From Cyanobacterium sp. Dongsha4 (GTDB lineage Bacteria > Cyanobacteriota > Cyanobacteriia > Cyanobacteriales > Cyanobacteriaceae): DNA of 64,000 bases. How positions within the stretch are numbered: position 1 is the first letter of the stretch; the number at the start of each line of letters is the position of its first letter. Shown here one piece after another: positions 43,555-52,174 of the stretch. The stretch is taken from NCBI RefSeq assembly GCF_036345015.1, contig NZ_CP084098.1, positions 248,001-312,000 of the forward strand, given 5' to 3'. The notes beneath the pieces are model-generated. The model saw nothing but the letters and a program-made list of their open reading frames with translations, did not search any database and had not been told where the DNA came from. Made by a program: the position numbers and the translations under genes.

Positions 43555-46521
43555 TTACCAAGCATAAAAATGTTGTTCATAGCGATTATCATTAAATAAT
43601 AAAAATTCATAGCAAAAATCAAAATAAGTATATTTTATTATTTTTTTTGTTTCTTTTTTATATATTTTCATATTGTTATACAAAAATAAAATTAAATATT
43701 TGTCGAGATTTTTTGTGTTATTTAACAATTCTAAAGAGATTAGAGTCTGCTGGATAATGTCAATATTTTTTTTAATAGATAAATATTTTGAGTTTGGGTA
43801 TTTTTGTTCTAAATAATGAATTATCTGCCATGCTAAATCAAAATCTGTGCTATAAGTTTCTAAAAAAGATTTGCGATAATTTAAGCAAAGTAATAATAAG
43901 TTTTCTATATCCTCAAGATTTTTTTCTCTGAAACCATATTCAATCCCGCCCAAACTACGATATACATACCATGCCCGTAAATCTTCTAATTCGGTAAAAT
44001 AGTTTTGGGTTGTGCGCTCATCTGGATAATTCCAAAATATACCCCAAACATCTTCGACTAAACTGGTTTTGATATAGGGTAACACTCTGTTTTTAAATTC
44101 TGTATCTCCTGCACCTCTGAATGTTTCATCGTAAAAACCAAATCTCTTATGAATACTTTTACGGTATAACCCTCCTACATAGGTTAAGTAACAGGTATCT
44201 AAGTAAACTAAGTTTTGATTAAAGTTAGTCCGACTATAAGTCATTACATCCTGTATCCAGTTACCTTTGTAATCAACTTCGGTGACAAGACTATTGCCTA
44301 TAACCCAATCTAATTCAGGATTAGAGTCTAATTTTGCCGCTAATTTTTCTAAGCCATCACAGGTAATCATTTCATCAACCCCCAAAAAGGTGATATAGGG
44401 GGATTGAGATAATAAAATTGCCCTATTCCAAGCACTTTGAATTGTCTCTCTTTTTTCGCTACGGGCATAGACAATGGGAATATTTAGTTGTTTTAGTTGG
44501 GGTAATAATGTTTGAAAAAGTTGATATTCATTTTGAGGAGAGGCACTATCAATAAGTATTATTTCTGCTTCTTGTTTCTGAAATAAACTTTGTTGGGTTA
44601 AAATTGATAAGAAGAATCCCAGCTTACTTTCCGCATTATACAATGAAACTGCGATCGAAACTCGATAATTTTTTTTCTGCCGATAATCTTCAATAAATTC
44701 GTAGAGTTTTTCTTGATAGTTAAGATGTTTTTGATAATTATTTAGCAAGTATTTATAACATAATTTACTGTTGTTTTGTGACGGTTGATAGAGTAAATTA
44801 ATGACTTCTGCTTCTTGATTCAAATTATAGTTATTAAAGGTTTCAGTTATGAATTGTAATTGCTGAAATTTGTCTTGATTTAAACTGCGAATAATTCTAG
44901 CTTCATAACAAGCGGATAATAAATCATTGCCCCTTAATTTTTCTAATCTAGCAATTTCTTGCCATATTTTTACCCTATTAACGAAATAACCTGTTTTCCA
45001 TTTTTGTCTATTTTCCACAGAAGTATTGAGGGAATGACTTAAATTTTTTAACTGCGTTATTTTATCATCAATATCTTTAGCTGATATTTCGGCTAAGTTG
45101 TTAATTTTATGAAATTCTGAGGAGAAAAAGAGGCTCTTTATTAATTGGGCATGAATCGGTTTTTTCTGAGTTTTTATTTTTTCTTTGACTGTTTTAATTA
45201 AGACTTTACTTTGATGATTGATAGGATTAAGAATTTGTTTAGATAGATAAACTATCGTTTCTTTTTGCCAGTATTGCTTTTTGTAACAATGATTGATAAG
45301 TTGTTGATAATATTCACTAATTTTTTTTCTTTCTTGAGCTGAATAACTATTGTCTTGATGATAAATGTCTGTTAACTGTAATCCTAGTTTTTCTAAATTA
45401 AAGCTAATATTATTGACTTGTTGAATTAGGTTATTGCGATATTGATTATAGTTAGTTAAAAGTTGGCTAATTTTATTAAGAGATTCAGAAAAGTTATTTA
45501 TATCAATAGGGATAAAAGGTAATTGGGGAAAGTTATCTTTTAAAAAGCGACAAATACCTGCTTTATCACTAATAATGGTAGGGCAACCATTTAACAATGA
45601 TTCTAAGGCAACAAAATTAAGGGTATCAAAACGAGAGGGTAAGATAGTAAGGCTATTCTCGGAAAATTTTTGATTTAATTGTTGAGGTGTTAATGAAGGT
45701 GTAAGATTAATTTCACTGTTCCTTAATTTCAGCATTTTTTGCAGATAATATTCCCCTGTTTTGTCATCAAGAGTTGGGCTATCAGCACCGATAATATTGC
45801 CATAAGAATATAGTTTTTTTTCAAGAAAAGTTAAGAGGTTAATAAATATATCTGCTCCTTTATTTTTTTCTTTTCTACCAATAAAATTTAAGATGGGTTT
45901 TTGATTAACTTCATGACAGTTTTTTATTTTTTTATGGGGTAAATCAATAAAGTTTAGAGGATGATAATAATAGTTAGAAAACTCATATTTATCTTGCCAA
46001 AATTCTAAGTAGTTTTTACTGATACCATAGCGAATATCTACTATTTGATATTGTAAGTTTTCGGCAAATTCTAGAGCGTTTATATAGTTTTTATCAATTA
46101 CCCAATCATGAATCAAACTCTGAGATACAACCCCATGTAAAGAAAGAGCTAATTTTTGATATTTTACCTGATGATAGTCACAAGCATCCCGTAAAAATAA
46201 GCCATATTGTTCATAATCTGGACAGTCAATAATATCAAAGTTTTGATAGCAAATAGAGTAGGCTATATTTGAAGCGAGTAAAAAAGGACGGGTTATTTTT
46301 TCTAGGGGTAGATTGTTTCCAATTTTTTTTAAATCAGATTTGATATATCTTTGGTAATAAGGAAAAATATGAGCATTAGCAGGACGTTGATCATTAACGT
46401 TTTCTTCTATAGTTAAATAGTAAAATTGTAGATGGGGATTTTTTTTTATTATATTACGATAAAATGTTTGTCCTCCACCAATTTTGTGAAAAAGATCAAA
46501 TTCTGCTAAAAAAATTTTCAT
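43555..46521 (-). CDS. Bifunctional glycosyltransferase (GT4 plus GT2)
   Basis: A 988-residue protein with two transferase halves. The N-terminal half (about 1-385) is GT-B: FDLFHKIGGGQTFYRNII, LNFIGRKEKNKGADIFINLL and the E-x7-E region ILPSRFDTLNFVALESLLNGCP. The middle (about 390-625) is helical. The C-terminal half (about 630-930) is a GT-A family 2 domain, VSIAVSLYNAESKLGFFLSIL, IILIDSASP, SPYITFLGVDEMITCDGLEKLAAKL, with DEM as the metal-binding DXD-like site, and a GAGDTEFKNR motif. Such two-domain enzymes build repeat units of surface glycans or glycosylate proteins. No membrane helix is seen. Confidence 0.78.
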   Translation of the reverse strand: MKIFLAEFDLFHKIGGGQTFYRNIIKKNPHLQFYYLTIEENVNDQRPANAHIFPYYQRYIKSDLKKIGNNLPLEKITRPFLLASNIAYSICYQNFDIIDCPDYEQYGLFLRDACDYHQVKYQKLALSLHGVVSQSLIHDWVIDKNYINALEFAENLQYQIVDIRYGISKNYLEFWQDKYEFSNYYYHPLNFIDLPHKKIKNCHEVNQKPILNFIGRKEKNKGADIFINLLTFLEKKLYSYGNIIGADSPTLDDKTGEYYLQKMLKLRNSEINLTPSLTPQQLNQKFSENSLTILPSRFDTLNFVALESLLNGCPTIISDKAGICRFLKDNFPQLPFIPIDINNFSESLNKISQLLTNYNQYRNNLIQQVNNISFNLEKLGLQLTDIYHQDNSYSAQERKKISEYYQQLINHCYKKQYWQKETIVYLSKQILNPINHQSKVLIKTVKEKIKTQKKPIHAQLIKSLFFSSEFHKINNLAEISAKDIDDKITQLKNLSHSLNTSVENRQKWKTGYFVNRVKIWQEIARLEKLRGNDLLSACYEARIIRSLNQDKFQQLQFITETFNNYNLNQEAEVINLLYQPSQNNSKLCYKYLLNNYQKHLNYQEKLYEFIEDYRQKKNYRVSIAVSLYNAESKLGFFLSILTQQSLFQKQEAEIILIDSASPQNEYQLFQTLLPQLKQLNIPIVYARSEKRETIQSAWNRAILLSQSPYITFLGVDEMITCDGLEKLAAKLDSNPELDWVIGNSLVTEVDYKGNWIQDVMTYSRTNFNQNLVYLDTCYLTYVGGLYRKSIHKRFGFYDETFRGAGDTEFKNRVLPYIKTSLVEDVWGIFWNYPDERTTQNYFTELEDLRAWYVYRSLGGIEYGFREKNLEDIENLLLLCLNYRKSFLETYSTDFDLAWQIIHYLEQKYPNSKYLSIKKNIDIIQQTLISLELLNNTKNLDKYLILFLYNNMKIYKKETKKIIKYTYFDFCYEFLLFNDNRYEQHFYAW

Positions 46522-46574
46522 TATTTTAAATTAACTTTTTTAATAATATCTAAAATAGTTTATTATATCTTTGT

Positions 46575-47189
46575 ATGAAAGGAAATAATATCAAATCGAA
46601 AATCATCGGTTTAACAGGGGGTATTGCTACTGGAAAATCAACAGTGTCTAATTATTTACGGGATAAATATTGTATTCCTGTTTTTGATGCGGATATTTTT
46701 GCTCGTGATGCTGTGAAAGTGGATTCTCCTATTTTTGTTTCCATTATTGAAAGATATGGAAATGATATTTTACTAGATAATAATACTTTAAATCGTTCTA
46801 AATTAGGAACTATTATTTTTAATGATATTCGAGAAAAAGAGTGGTTAGAAAGTCAAATTCATCCTTTTGTTTATAATTGTTTTCGGTCTTTAATTCCTAC
46901 ATTAACAGAAGAAATAAATATTTTTACAATCCCCCTACTTTTTGAAGCAAATATGACTGATTTAGTCTCAGAAATTTGGGTTGTTACCTGTGATTATGAA
47001 CAACAATTAACTCGTTTACAAAGCAGAAATAATTTATCAAAAAAAGATGCGATCGCACGTATTAATAGTCAAATGTCTTTAACAGAAAAAGTGCTGTTAG
47101 CTGATGTAGTAATTGATAATAGTGGTGATTTAAGTCATTTATTAATTCAAATAGACGAAATTATGTCAAGCTATTTTCATAAAAATTAA
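46575..47189 (+). CDS. coaE: Dephospho-CoA kinase
   Basis: A 204-residue P-loop kinase catalysing the last step of coenzyme A synthesis. Visible motifs are GLTGGIATGKSTVSNYL (Walker A), VFDADIFARDAV, HPFVY, IFTIPLLFEANMTDLVSEIWVV and RINSQMSLTEKVLLADVVIDNSG. The length is typical. It begins 53 bases after the start of the divergent glycosyltransferase and is followed by hemC. Confidence 0.95.
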   Translation: MKGNNIKSKIIGLTGGIATGKSTVSNYLRDKYCIPVFDADIFARDAVKVDSPIFVSIIERYGNDILLDNNTLNRSKLGTIIFNDIREKEWLESQIHPFVYNCFRSLIPTLTEEINIFTIPLLFEANMTDLVSEIWVVTCDYEQQLTRLQSRNNLSKKDAIARINSQMSLTEKVLLADVVIDNSGDLSHLLIQIDEIMSSYFHKN

Positions 47190-47290
47190 CAATCAAAATT
47201 GATCACTTCAGAACTCAGAACTCCAAACTCTTTCCCCTTTTCTGATAACCTAGATAAGGCACTAAATTTTTTATAAAAACTGTTTATAGT

Positions 47291-48253
47291 ATGAATGCAA
47301 CCGTTGATAATGAAAACACTATTGTAATTGGATCTCGGAAAAGCCAATTGGCATTAGTGCAAACTTACTGGGTAAAAAAAGAGTTAGAAAATAGTTTCCC
47401 CGATATTGAGTTTGAAGTGGAAAAAATGAGTACTCAAGGGGACAAAATCTTAGATGTGGCATTGGCAAAAATTGGAGATAAAGGTTTATTCACAAAAGAA
47501 TTAGAAGTAGGGATGCTTAATGGCGATGTAGATTTTGCCGTGCATTCTCTGAAAGATTTACCCACCAATCTTCCTGAAGGCTTAATGTTAGGTTGTGTTA
47601 CTCAAAGAGTTAACCCTGCGGATGCTTTGGTAGTTCATGAAAAACATAAAGATAAACAATTAGAAACTTTACCAGAAGGCTCTGTAATTGGGACTTCTTC
47701 CCTCAGACGTTTAGCACAATTGCGTCATCACTTCCCCCATTTAACCTTTAAGGATGTTAGGGGTAATGTTAACACTCGTTTAGCAAAATTAGACGCAGGA
47801 GAATATGATGCTATCATCCTAGCAGTGGCAGGACTAGAAAGATTAGGAATGGGCGATCGCATCCATCAAGTAATACCAGCAGAAATATCCCTTCATGCAG
47901 TAGGACAAGGGGCTTTAGGTATCGAATGCCGTACTGGAGATGAAAAAGTATTACAAATAATTAAATCCATTGAAGACCCTGATACCCGTGATTGTACCCT
48001 AGCCGAGCGCTCTTTTTTAAGAGTATTAGAGGGTGGTTGTCAAATTCCTATCGGTGTTAATAGTTCTTTAGAAGGAGACAATTTAACTTTAATTGGTATG
48101 GTTGCCAGTTTAGACGGAAAAAAATTACTAAAAGATAGTGTAACAGGCGATCGCACCCAAGCAGAAAAGCTAGGAGCAGATTTGGCAGATAAACTGAAGC
48201 AACAGGGTGCAGGAGAAATCTTAGCCGAAATTTTAGCGGAAATTGAAAGATAA
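47291..48253 (+). CDS. hemC: Hydroxymethylbilane synthase (porphobilinogen deaminase)
   Basis: A 320-residue enzyme that links four porphobilinogens for haem and chlorophyll synthesis. Visible motifs are [75 protein letters not shown] and the dipyrromethane-binding cysteine in [15 protein letters not shown]. The length is typical. It is about 100 bases downstream of coaE, with a word-repeat patch between. Confidence 0.96.
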   Translation: MNATVDNENTIVIGSRKSQLALVQTYWVKKELENSFPDIEFEVEKMSTQGDKILDVALAKIGDKGLFTKELEVGMLNGDVDFAVHSLKDLPTNLPEGLMLGCVTQRVNPADALVVHEKHKDKQLETLPEGSVIGTSSLRRLAQLRHHFPHLTFKDVRGNVNTRLAKLDAGEYDAIILAVAGLERLGMGDRIHQVIPAEISLHAVGQGALGIECRTGDEKVLQIIKSIEDPDTRDCTLAERSFLRVLEGGCQIPIGVNSSLEGDNLTLIGMVASLDGKKLLKDSVTGDRTQAEKLGADLADKLKQQGAGEILAEILAEIER

Positions 48254-48459
48254 TTATATTAATTAGGAATTAGTAATTAAGACAAGGCAATAGGGAAACC
48301 CCTCTATGTCTCCCCTAAAAAGAAACCCCTCTTTATCCCCCATCTCTAGGGGGGAGGGCAAAAGTGTTTAATTAACCCCCTCCTTATACCCCAATACCCC
48401 AACACTTTCATTACCTCATCTTCCTTTGCCCCGAACTCATCCTCCCCTTTCTCAAATAA
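48254..48459. repeat. Word-repeat patch between hemC and the ABC permease
   Basis: CCCCTCTATGTCTCCCCTAA, ATCTCTAGGGGGGAGGGC and CCCCAATACCCCAACAC occur within about 200 bases. No gene recognised. Confidence 0.55.
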
Positions 48460-49299
48460 ATGCTCAAACTATTTTGGAGTAAACTGATAAGAGATAAAAC
48501 AGCTATCTTCGCTTTAATCATTTTAAGTTTTATCATCATTGCGATTATTTTTTTTCCTCTGTTTTATACTACTCCTATCGATATGATTGATTTTAGTCAG
48601 TCATCTTTACCCCCTAATTGGCAACACCCATTTGGAACAAATGATCTAGGTCAAGATCAATTAGCGAGAATTTTATTTGGTGGCAGAGTATCCCTAACAG
48701 TGGGTATTACTTCCATGATAGTCGCTATTAGCGTCGGAACAATGGTAGGTGCGATCGCAGGTTATTATGGCGGAGTTATAGATAATATCTTGATGCGTAT
48801 TACAGATATTTGTCTTTCCCTTCCGCAATTACCTATTTTATTATTAGTGATTTATCTTTTTCGAGATCCAGTAAAATCCTTATTAGGAGCAGAATTAGGG
48901 ATTTTTACCCTAGTAGTTTTAATTATTGGCTTATTAAATTGGATGTCCGTAGCAAGATTAGTCAGAAGTTCATTCTTGCAAATTAAAGAAAGAGAATTTA
49001 TCAGTGCCGCCCGTAGCTTAGGTGCAAATTCTTGGCGCATTATGTGGCAACATATTCTCCCCAACGTTATTAATATAATTATTGTTGCCGCTACCCTTGC
49101 CGTTGGAAACGGGATTATAGTTGAATCAACTCTGAGTTTTTTAGGTCTAGGATTTCCCCCAGATATTCCCACTTGGGGAAGAATGTTATATGAAGCTCAA
49201 GAATATTTGCCCACATCTCCTCACATGGCAATTTTCCCCGGCTTGGCAATTTTTCTCACCGTTTTGAGCATTAATTATCTGGGAGATAAGTTTAATTAA
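48460..49299 (+). CDS. ABC transporter permease (DppC/OppC family)
   Basis: A 279-residue permease of the peptide/nickel type. The N-terminal helix is AIFALIILSFIIIAIIFFPLF. The substrate-binding-protein-dependent loop is DFSQSSLPPNWQHPFGTNDLGQD, and the EAA-type motif is RSLGANSWRIMWQHILPNVINI, with GLGFPPDIPTWGRMLYEAQEYL near the end. It imports peptides or similar ligands with partners (binding protein, DppB, two ATPases) that are not adjacent. Confidence 0.87.
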   Translation: MLKLFWSKLIRDKTAIFALIILSFIIIAIIFFPLFYTTPIDMIDFSQSSLPPNWQHPFGTNDLGQDQLARILFGGRVSLTVGITSMIVAISVGTMVGAIAGYYGGVIDNILMRITDICLSLPQLPILLLVIYLFRDPVKSLLGAELGIFTLVVLIIGLLNWMSVARLVRSSFLQIKEREFISAARSLGANSWRIMWQHILPNVINIIIVAATLAVGNGIIVESTLSFLGLGFPPDIPTWGRMLYEAQEYLPTSPHMAIFPGLAIFLTVLSINYLGDKFN

Positions 49300-49330
49300 C
49301 CTCCGTTTGGCACAATAATATCGGATTTAG
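49298..49330 (+). repeat. 32-base dispersed repeat, weak copy
   Basis: AACCTCCGTTTGGCACAATA followed by ATATCGGATTTAG lies at the end of the permease gene. It resembles the copies at 11607 and 13965 in outline but with several mismatches. Confidence 0.45.
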
Positions 49331-49382
49331 ACAAGTTGCAGGTAAGTGCTTTTCTTTTTCTAACATGGTAATGAGTCAGGTG

Positions 49383-50730
49383 AACTACTCACATTCGCTA
49401 CGCTGAAATGTGAGCTTCTTACCCAACAGAATGCGTTATAGTAGATTTCTTGCGTCCTCTGCTATCTCGTCTTACATCTGGGCAGTAAGCTGAAACTCCA
49501 GTTCCTGAAGCCAAAATTCGCAGTCCTTCATCTCTGATATTTTTTGATGCGTTTATATCTCTATCGTGTTTTTCTTTACATCTAGGACACTCCCATTGTC
49601 TAATATCTAACGGTAAGCTATCAACTACATTCAAACAATGATTACAAGTTTTAGAACTAGGAAAAAATCTATCTATCTCAATATAAATCTTACCTTCTTG
49701 TTCACACTTGTATTTGAGCATTGTCTGAAATTGCCCCCAACCTACTTGTTGTATTGACTTAGCTAGACAATGATTTTTTACCATCCCTTTGATGTTTAGA
49801 TTTTCGCATACCACAACTTGATTCTCGTTTACTATCCTGCGTGATAGTTTATGCTGAAAATCTTCCCGACACCGAGATATTTTATTATGAACTTTTGCTA
49901 CCTTGATTCTGGCTTTATTTCGGTTATTTGAACCTTTCCGTTTACGAGATAAATCTTTCTGTTTATTCTTTAGATTACGTTCATGTTTTTCTAACCATCT
50001 AGGGTTATCAAACTTAGAACCATCACTGGTTACACAAAAATGTTTTATTCCCATATCCAAGCCGATTGCTTTACCTTCTGTATTTGGTAATGGTTGTTCC
50101 TTTCCATTTTCAAATAAAATAGACGCATAATACTGCTCTGCTTTATTTTTAGAGATAGTTACAGTCTTGATCTCACCGTCAATAGGGCGATGAACTTTAG
50201 CATAAATCTCTCCCAACTTAGGAAAAGTAATTATGTCCCCTTTGATTTTGACATTTTGAGGATAGCTAAGAGCTTGTTTCCCATGCTTAGACTTGAATCT
50301 AGGAAAGGAGCTTCGTTTCTCAAAGAAGTTGATAAAAGAACGACTTAGATTGAGACATACCACCTGTAAACATTGGGAATAAGTCTCTGTTAGCCATTCA
50401 TATTCTTTCTTGAGAGAAGGTAATTGTTTTTGTAAATCATAACGGGATAATCCTTTACCTGTTTGCTTGTATGTTTCGTTAGTCAAGGCTAAAAACCTAT
50501 TCCAAAGCCATCTGCACGAGCCAAAAGCTGATTCTAACGACTCTTTCTGCTGATTTGTTGGATACAAGCGAACTTTGACTATTTTTAGCATATCAAGAAA
50601 CTTTTTTATGATAAATTAATTCTAACATAGATTTTTGGTATTGTGTGGAATCAATCCTACGGATATTTTTTTTTGTTGGGCAAAATTCATCCTCTAATCC
50701 GCTTTGCTGAAATTAGGGACTTCTTTTGCC
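49383..50730 (-). mobile_element. Solitary tnpB element (IS200/IS605 superfamily) with end hairpins
   Basis: A minus-strand tnpB flanked by stem-loops with near-identical loops. The right end (downstream of tnpB) has CTCACATT pairing with AATGTGAG (49388-49414), loop CGCTACGCTGA. The left end (upstream) has CTAAT pairing with ATTAG (about 50694-50716), loop CCGCTTTGCTGA. No tnpA is present. Subterminal hairpins mark IS200/IS605-type ends. The exact end points are approximate. Confidence 0.75.
49419..50591 (-). CDS. tnpB: RNA-guided endonuclease TnpB
   Basis: A 390-residue TnpB. The N-terminal OrfB-HTH part begins MLKIVKVRLYPTNQQKESLE with AFGSCRWLWNRFLA. The RuvC-like domain has GKAIGLDMGIKHFCVTSDGS (first Asp), VVVCENLNIKGM (Glu) and KHDRDINASKNIRDEG (last Asp). 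Four cysteines (CNHC...CPRC) form the zinc ribbon, and all catalytic residues are present. TnpB uses an RNA from the transposon right end to cut target DNA and help transposon retention. Orphan copies without TnpA are common in cyanobacteria. Confidence 0.92.
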   Translation of the reverse strand: MLKIVKVRLYPTNQQKESLESAFGSCRWLWNRFLALTNETYKQTGKGLSRYDLQKQLPSLKKEYEWLTETYSQCLQVVCLNLSRSFINFFEKRSSFPRFKSKHGKQALSYPQNVKIKGDIITFPKLGEIYAKVHRPIDGEIKTVTISKNKAEQYYASILFENGKEQPLPNTEGKAIGLDMGIKHFCVTSDGSKFDNPRWLEKHERNLKNKQKDLSRKRKGSNNRNKARIKVAKVHNKISRCREDFQHKLSRRIVNENQVVVCENLNIKGMVKNHCLAKSIQQVGWGQFQTMLKYKCEQEGKIYIEIDRFFPSSKTCNHCLNVVDSLPLDIRQWECPRCKEKHDRDINASKNIRDEGLRILASGTGVSAYCPDVRRDSRGRKKSTITHSVG

Positions 50731-50997
50731 ATTTACGTTAAAAAATTGAAAGTAAAAAAATCAATAAATATAAGTTTTTTGTAAATTCTTATAACTTTTG
50801 CCTGTTCCCTGTTGCTCATCTCCCTGACACCACCAAGAATTTTATGTGGAACTCAGGTTCATTATGAAATCGTATATTCGTACAAACCGAACTTGTCAAG
50901 ACTTATTAACCATAAAAATCCATTTTGTAAAGCTATTGCAATAAAACTTTACATAAGTTAATATAAAAGTGTAGTCAAGCAAAGGAGCTTGAACATT
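50592..50997. other. Region between the TnpB element and the small membrane protein gene
   Basis: The first part is the left end of the TnpB element (hairpin near 50694-50716). Further on is AACTCAGGTTCATTATGAAA, a dispersed phrase, at about 50850, and a probable promoter before the next gene. Confidence 0.45.
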
Positions 50998-51222
50998 ATG
51001 GCAATTTTAATCACTTTATTTGTAATTGGTTGGTTAGCAGTATCTATTATTGGTACTCAGGCTTATTTCCGAGGAGAACAAACTAAAGCTATTCATGAAC
51101 GTAACTGGAACTCTGAATCTTTTGATCAGTTAGCACAATCCATTACAGGTCAAGAAACAAATTATTTAGTGAGAGTACCCGCGTACTATTTTGATCCTCG
51201 TGTAACTAGACGCAATAGCTAA
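50998..51222 (+). CDS. Small single-helix membrane protein
   Basis: Start at ATG 50998 behind AAAGGAGCTT; an upstream TTG is not needed. The 74-residue protein begins MAILITLFVIGWLAVSIIGT, one membrane helix, followed by AYFRGEQTKAIHERNWNSESFDQLAQSITGQ and VRVPAYYFDPR. It resembles small proteins associated with cyanobacterial photosystem II, possibly Psb35-like, but I cannot confirm that name. A thylakoid location is inferred only. Confidence 0.55.
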   Translation: MAILITLFVIGWLAVSIIGTQAYFRGEQTKAIHERNWNSESFDQLAQSITGQETNYLVRVPAYYFDPRVTRRNS

Positions 51223-51350
51223 GATATATCTCACAATAGTTAGAAAAAATTAAAGCTATTTCCCATCGACTAAACTTTATTATTAGAAAAACGGAGGTTG
51301 AATTAAATCAGCCTCTCTTTCCTTTTCTATGATTTGATTGTTGAATTTCT

Positions 51351-51788
51351 TCACTTATGCTCTACAACAAAACCTTTTAGCTTCTGAAAACAATGAGAAA
51401 AATCCTCCACAGGATTAAAATCATTAACTGTTAAGTTTGCCTCAATATAGTTAGTCTCTTTTGTATCATAATCCCACTGCTTTGACATATTTTCTGGCGA
51501 GAATAAATCAGAAATAAAACTACCTGCAATATCTAAATATTTATTTAATTCTTCCTCAGTAAAATCAGGTTTAATCAACCTCACAAACTCATAATTAAAA
51601 CTGTGTTGAATTTTACCTTTTTTTTGCCACACATTCAGAATTTGCTCTACGGAAACAGCTTTTAATCTACCCTGATAAATAGCTTCAGTAACGGCTAAGG
51701 GTAGCCAATTATGAGGATAAATCTTTGTCCATTTAGCAATTAATTCTCTAAACTGATAGCTATTAAGATCGAAGCTATAGTATTTCAT
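51351..51788 (-). CDS. Conserved cyanobacterial hypothetical protein
   Basis: I prefer ATG 51788 (MKYYSFDLNSYQFRELIAKW) over an earlier start whose first 28 residues look random. The 145-residue protein has IYPHNWLPLAVTEAIYQGRLKAVSVEQILNVWQKKGKIQHSFNYEFVRLI, which I recall as a conserved block in cyanobacterial hypotheticals. The C-terminal half is acidic. No catalytic motif or membrane segment is seen. Function unknown. Confidence 0.6.
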   Translation of the reverse strand: MKYYSFDLNSYQFRELIAKWTKIYPHNWLPLAVTEAIYQGRLKAVSVEQILNVWQKKGKIQHSFNYEFVRLIKPDFTEEELNKYLDIAGSFISDLFSPENMSKQWDYDTKETNYIEANLTVNDFNPVEDFSHCFQKLKGFVVEHK

Positions 51789-52174
51789 TAAAATGATAGT
51801 CTGCTGAATCTGATTTAAACTGTCATTCACTTTGTTTCTGTAGAAATTGACCCAAAAATAATTGTAAATCAATTATCACAAAAATCAACTTTTAATTTCC
51901 CATAAATATAGCAACCACCAGATTAGTTAAGACATTTTTAAATCTCTAATTGTCATTTTGAACAAACGGGAAGAATCTCTGAGCGTCTTAAACAACTTGG
52001 CGACTGCTATACCTGTGAAAATGAATGATAAGGTAAAAAGAACAAAGGGCAAAAGGTAAATAGTTGATAATTAATAACTTCTAACTTGTCTCTCCCAACA
52101 CCGTAAGGGTTAAATATGTTCAACCCCTACTACCTGCAACCTTAAACCTGACTATATCTTATGGCGAACAGGGG
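51789..52174. other. Intergenic region downstream of nirA
   Basis: It contains the second 28-base palindrome (52103-52130), word repeats (GGGCAAAAGGTAAATAG near 52046) and phrases such as ACCTGCAACCTTAAACC. No gene recognised. Confidence 0.45.
52103..52130. repeat. 28-base imperfect palindromic repeat
   Basis: GTAAGGGTTAAATA is mirrored by TGTTCAACCCCTAC with a few mismatches. The outer bases match the arms of the 28-base palindrome at 32085-32112; the core differs. Confidence 0.6.
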
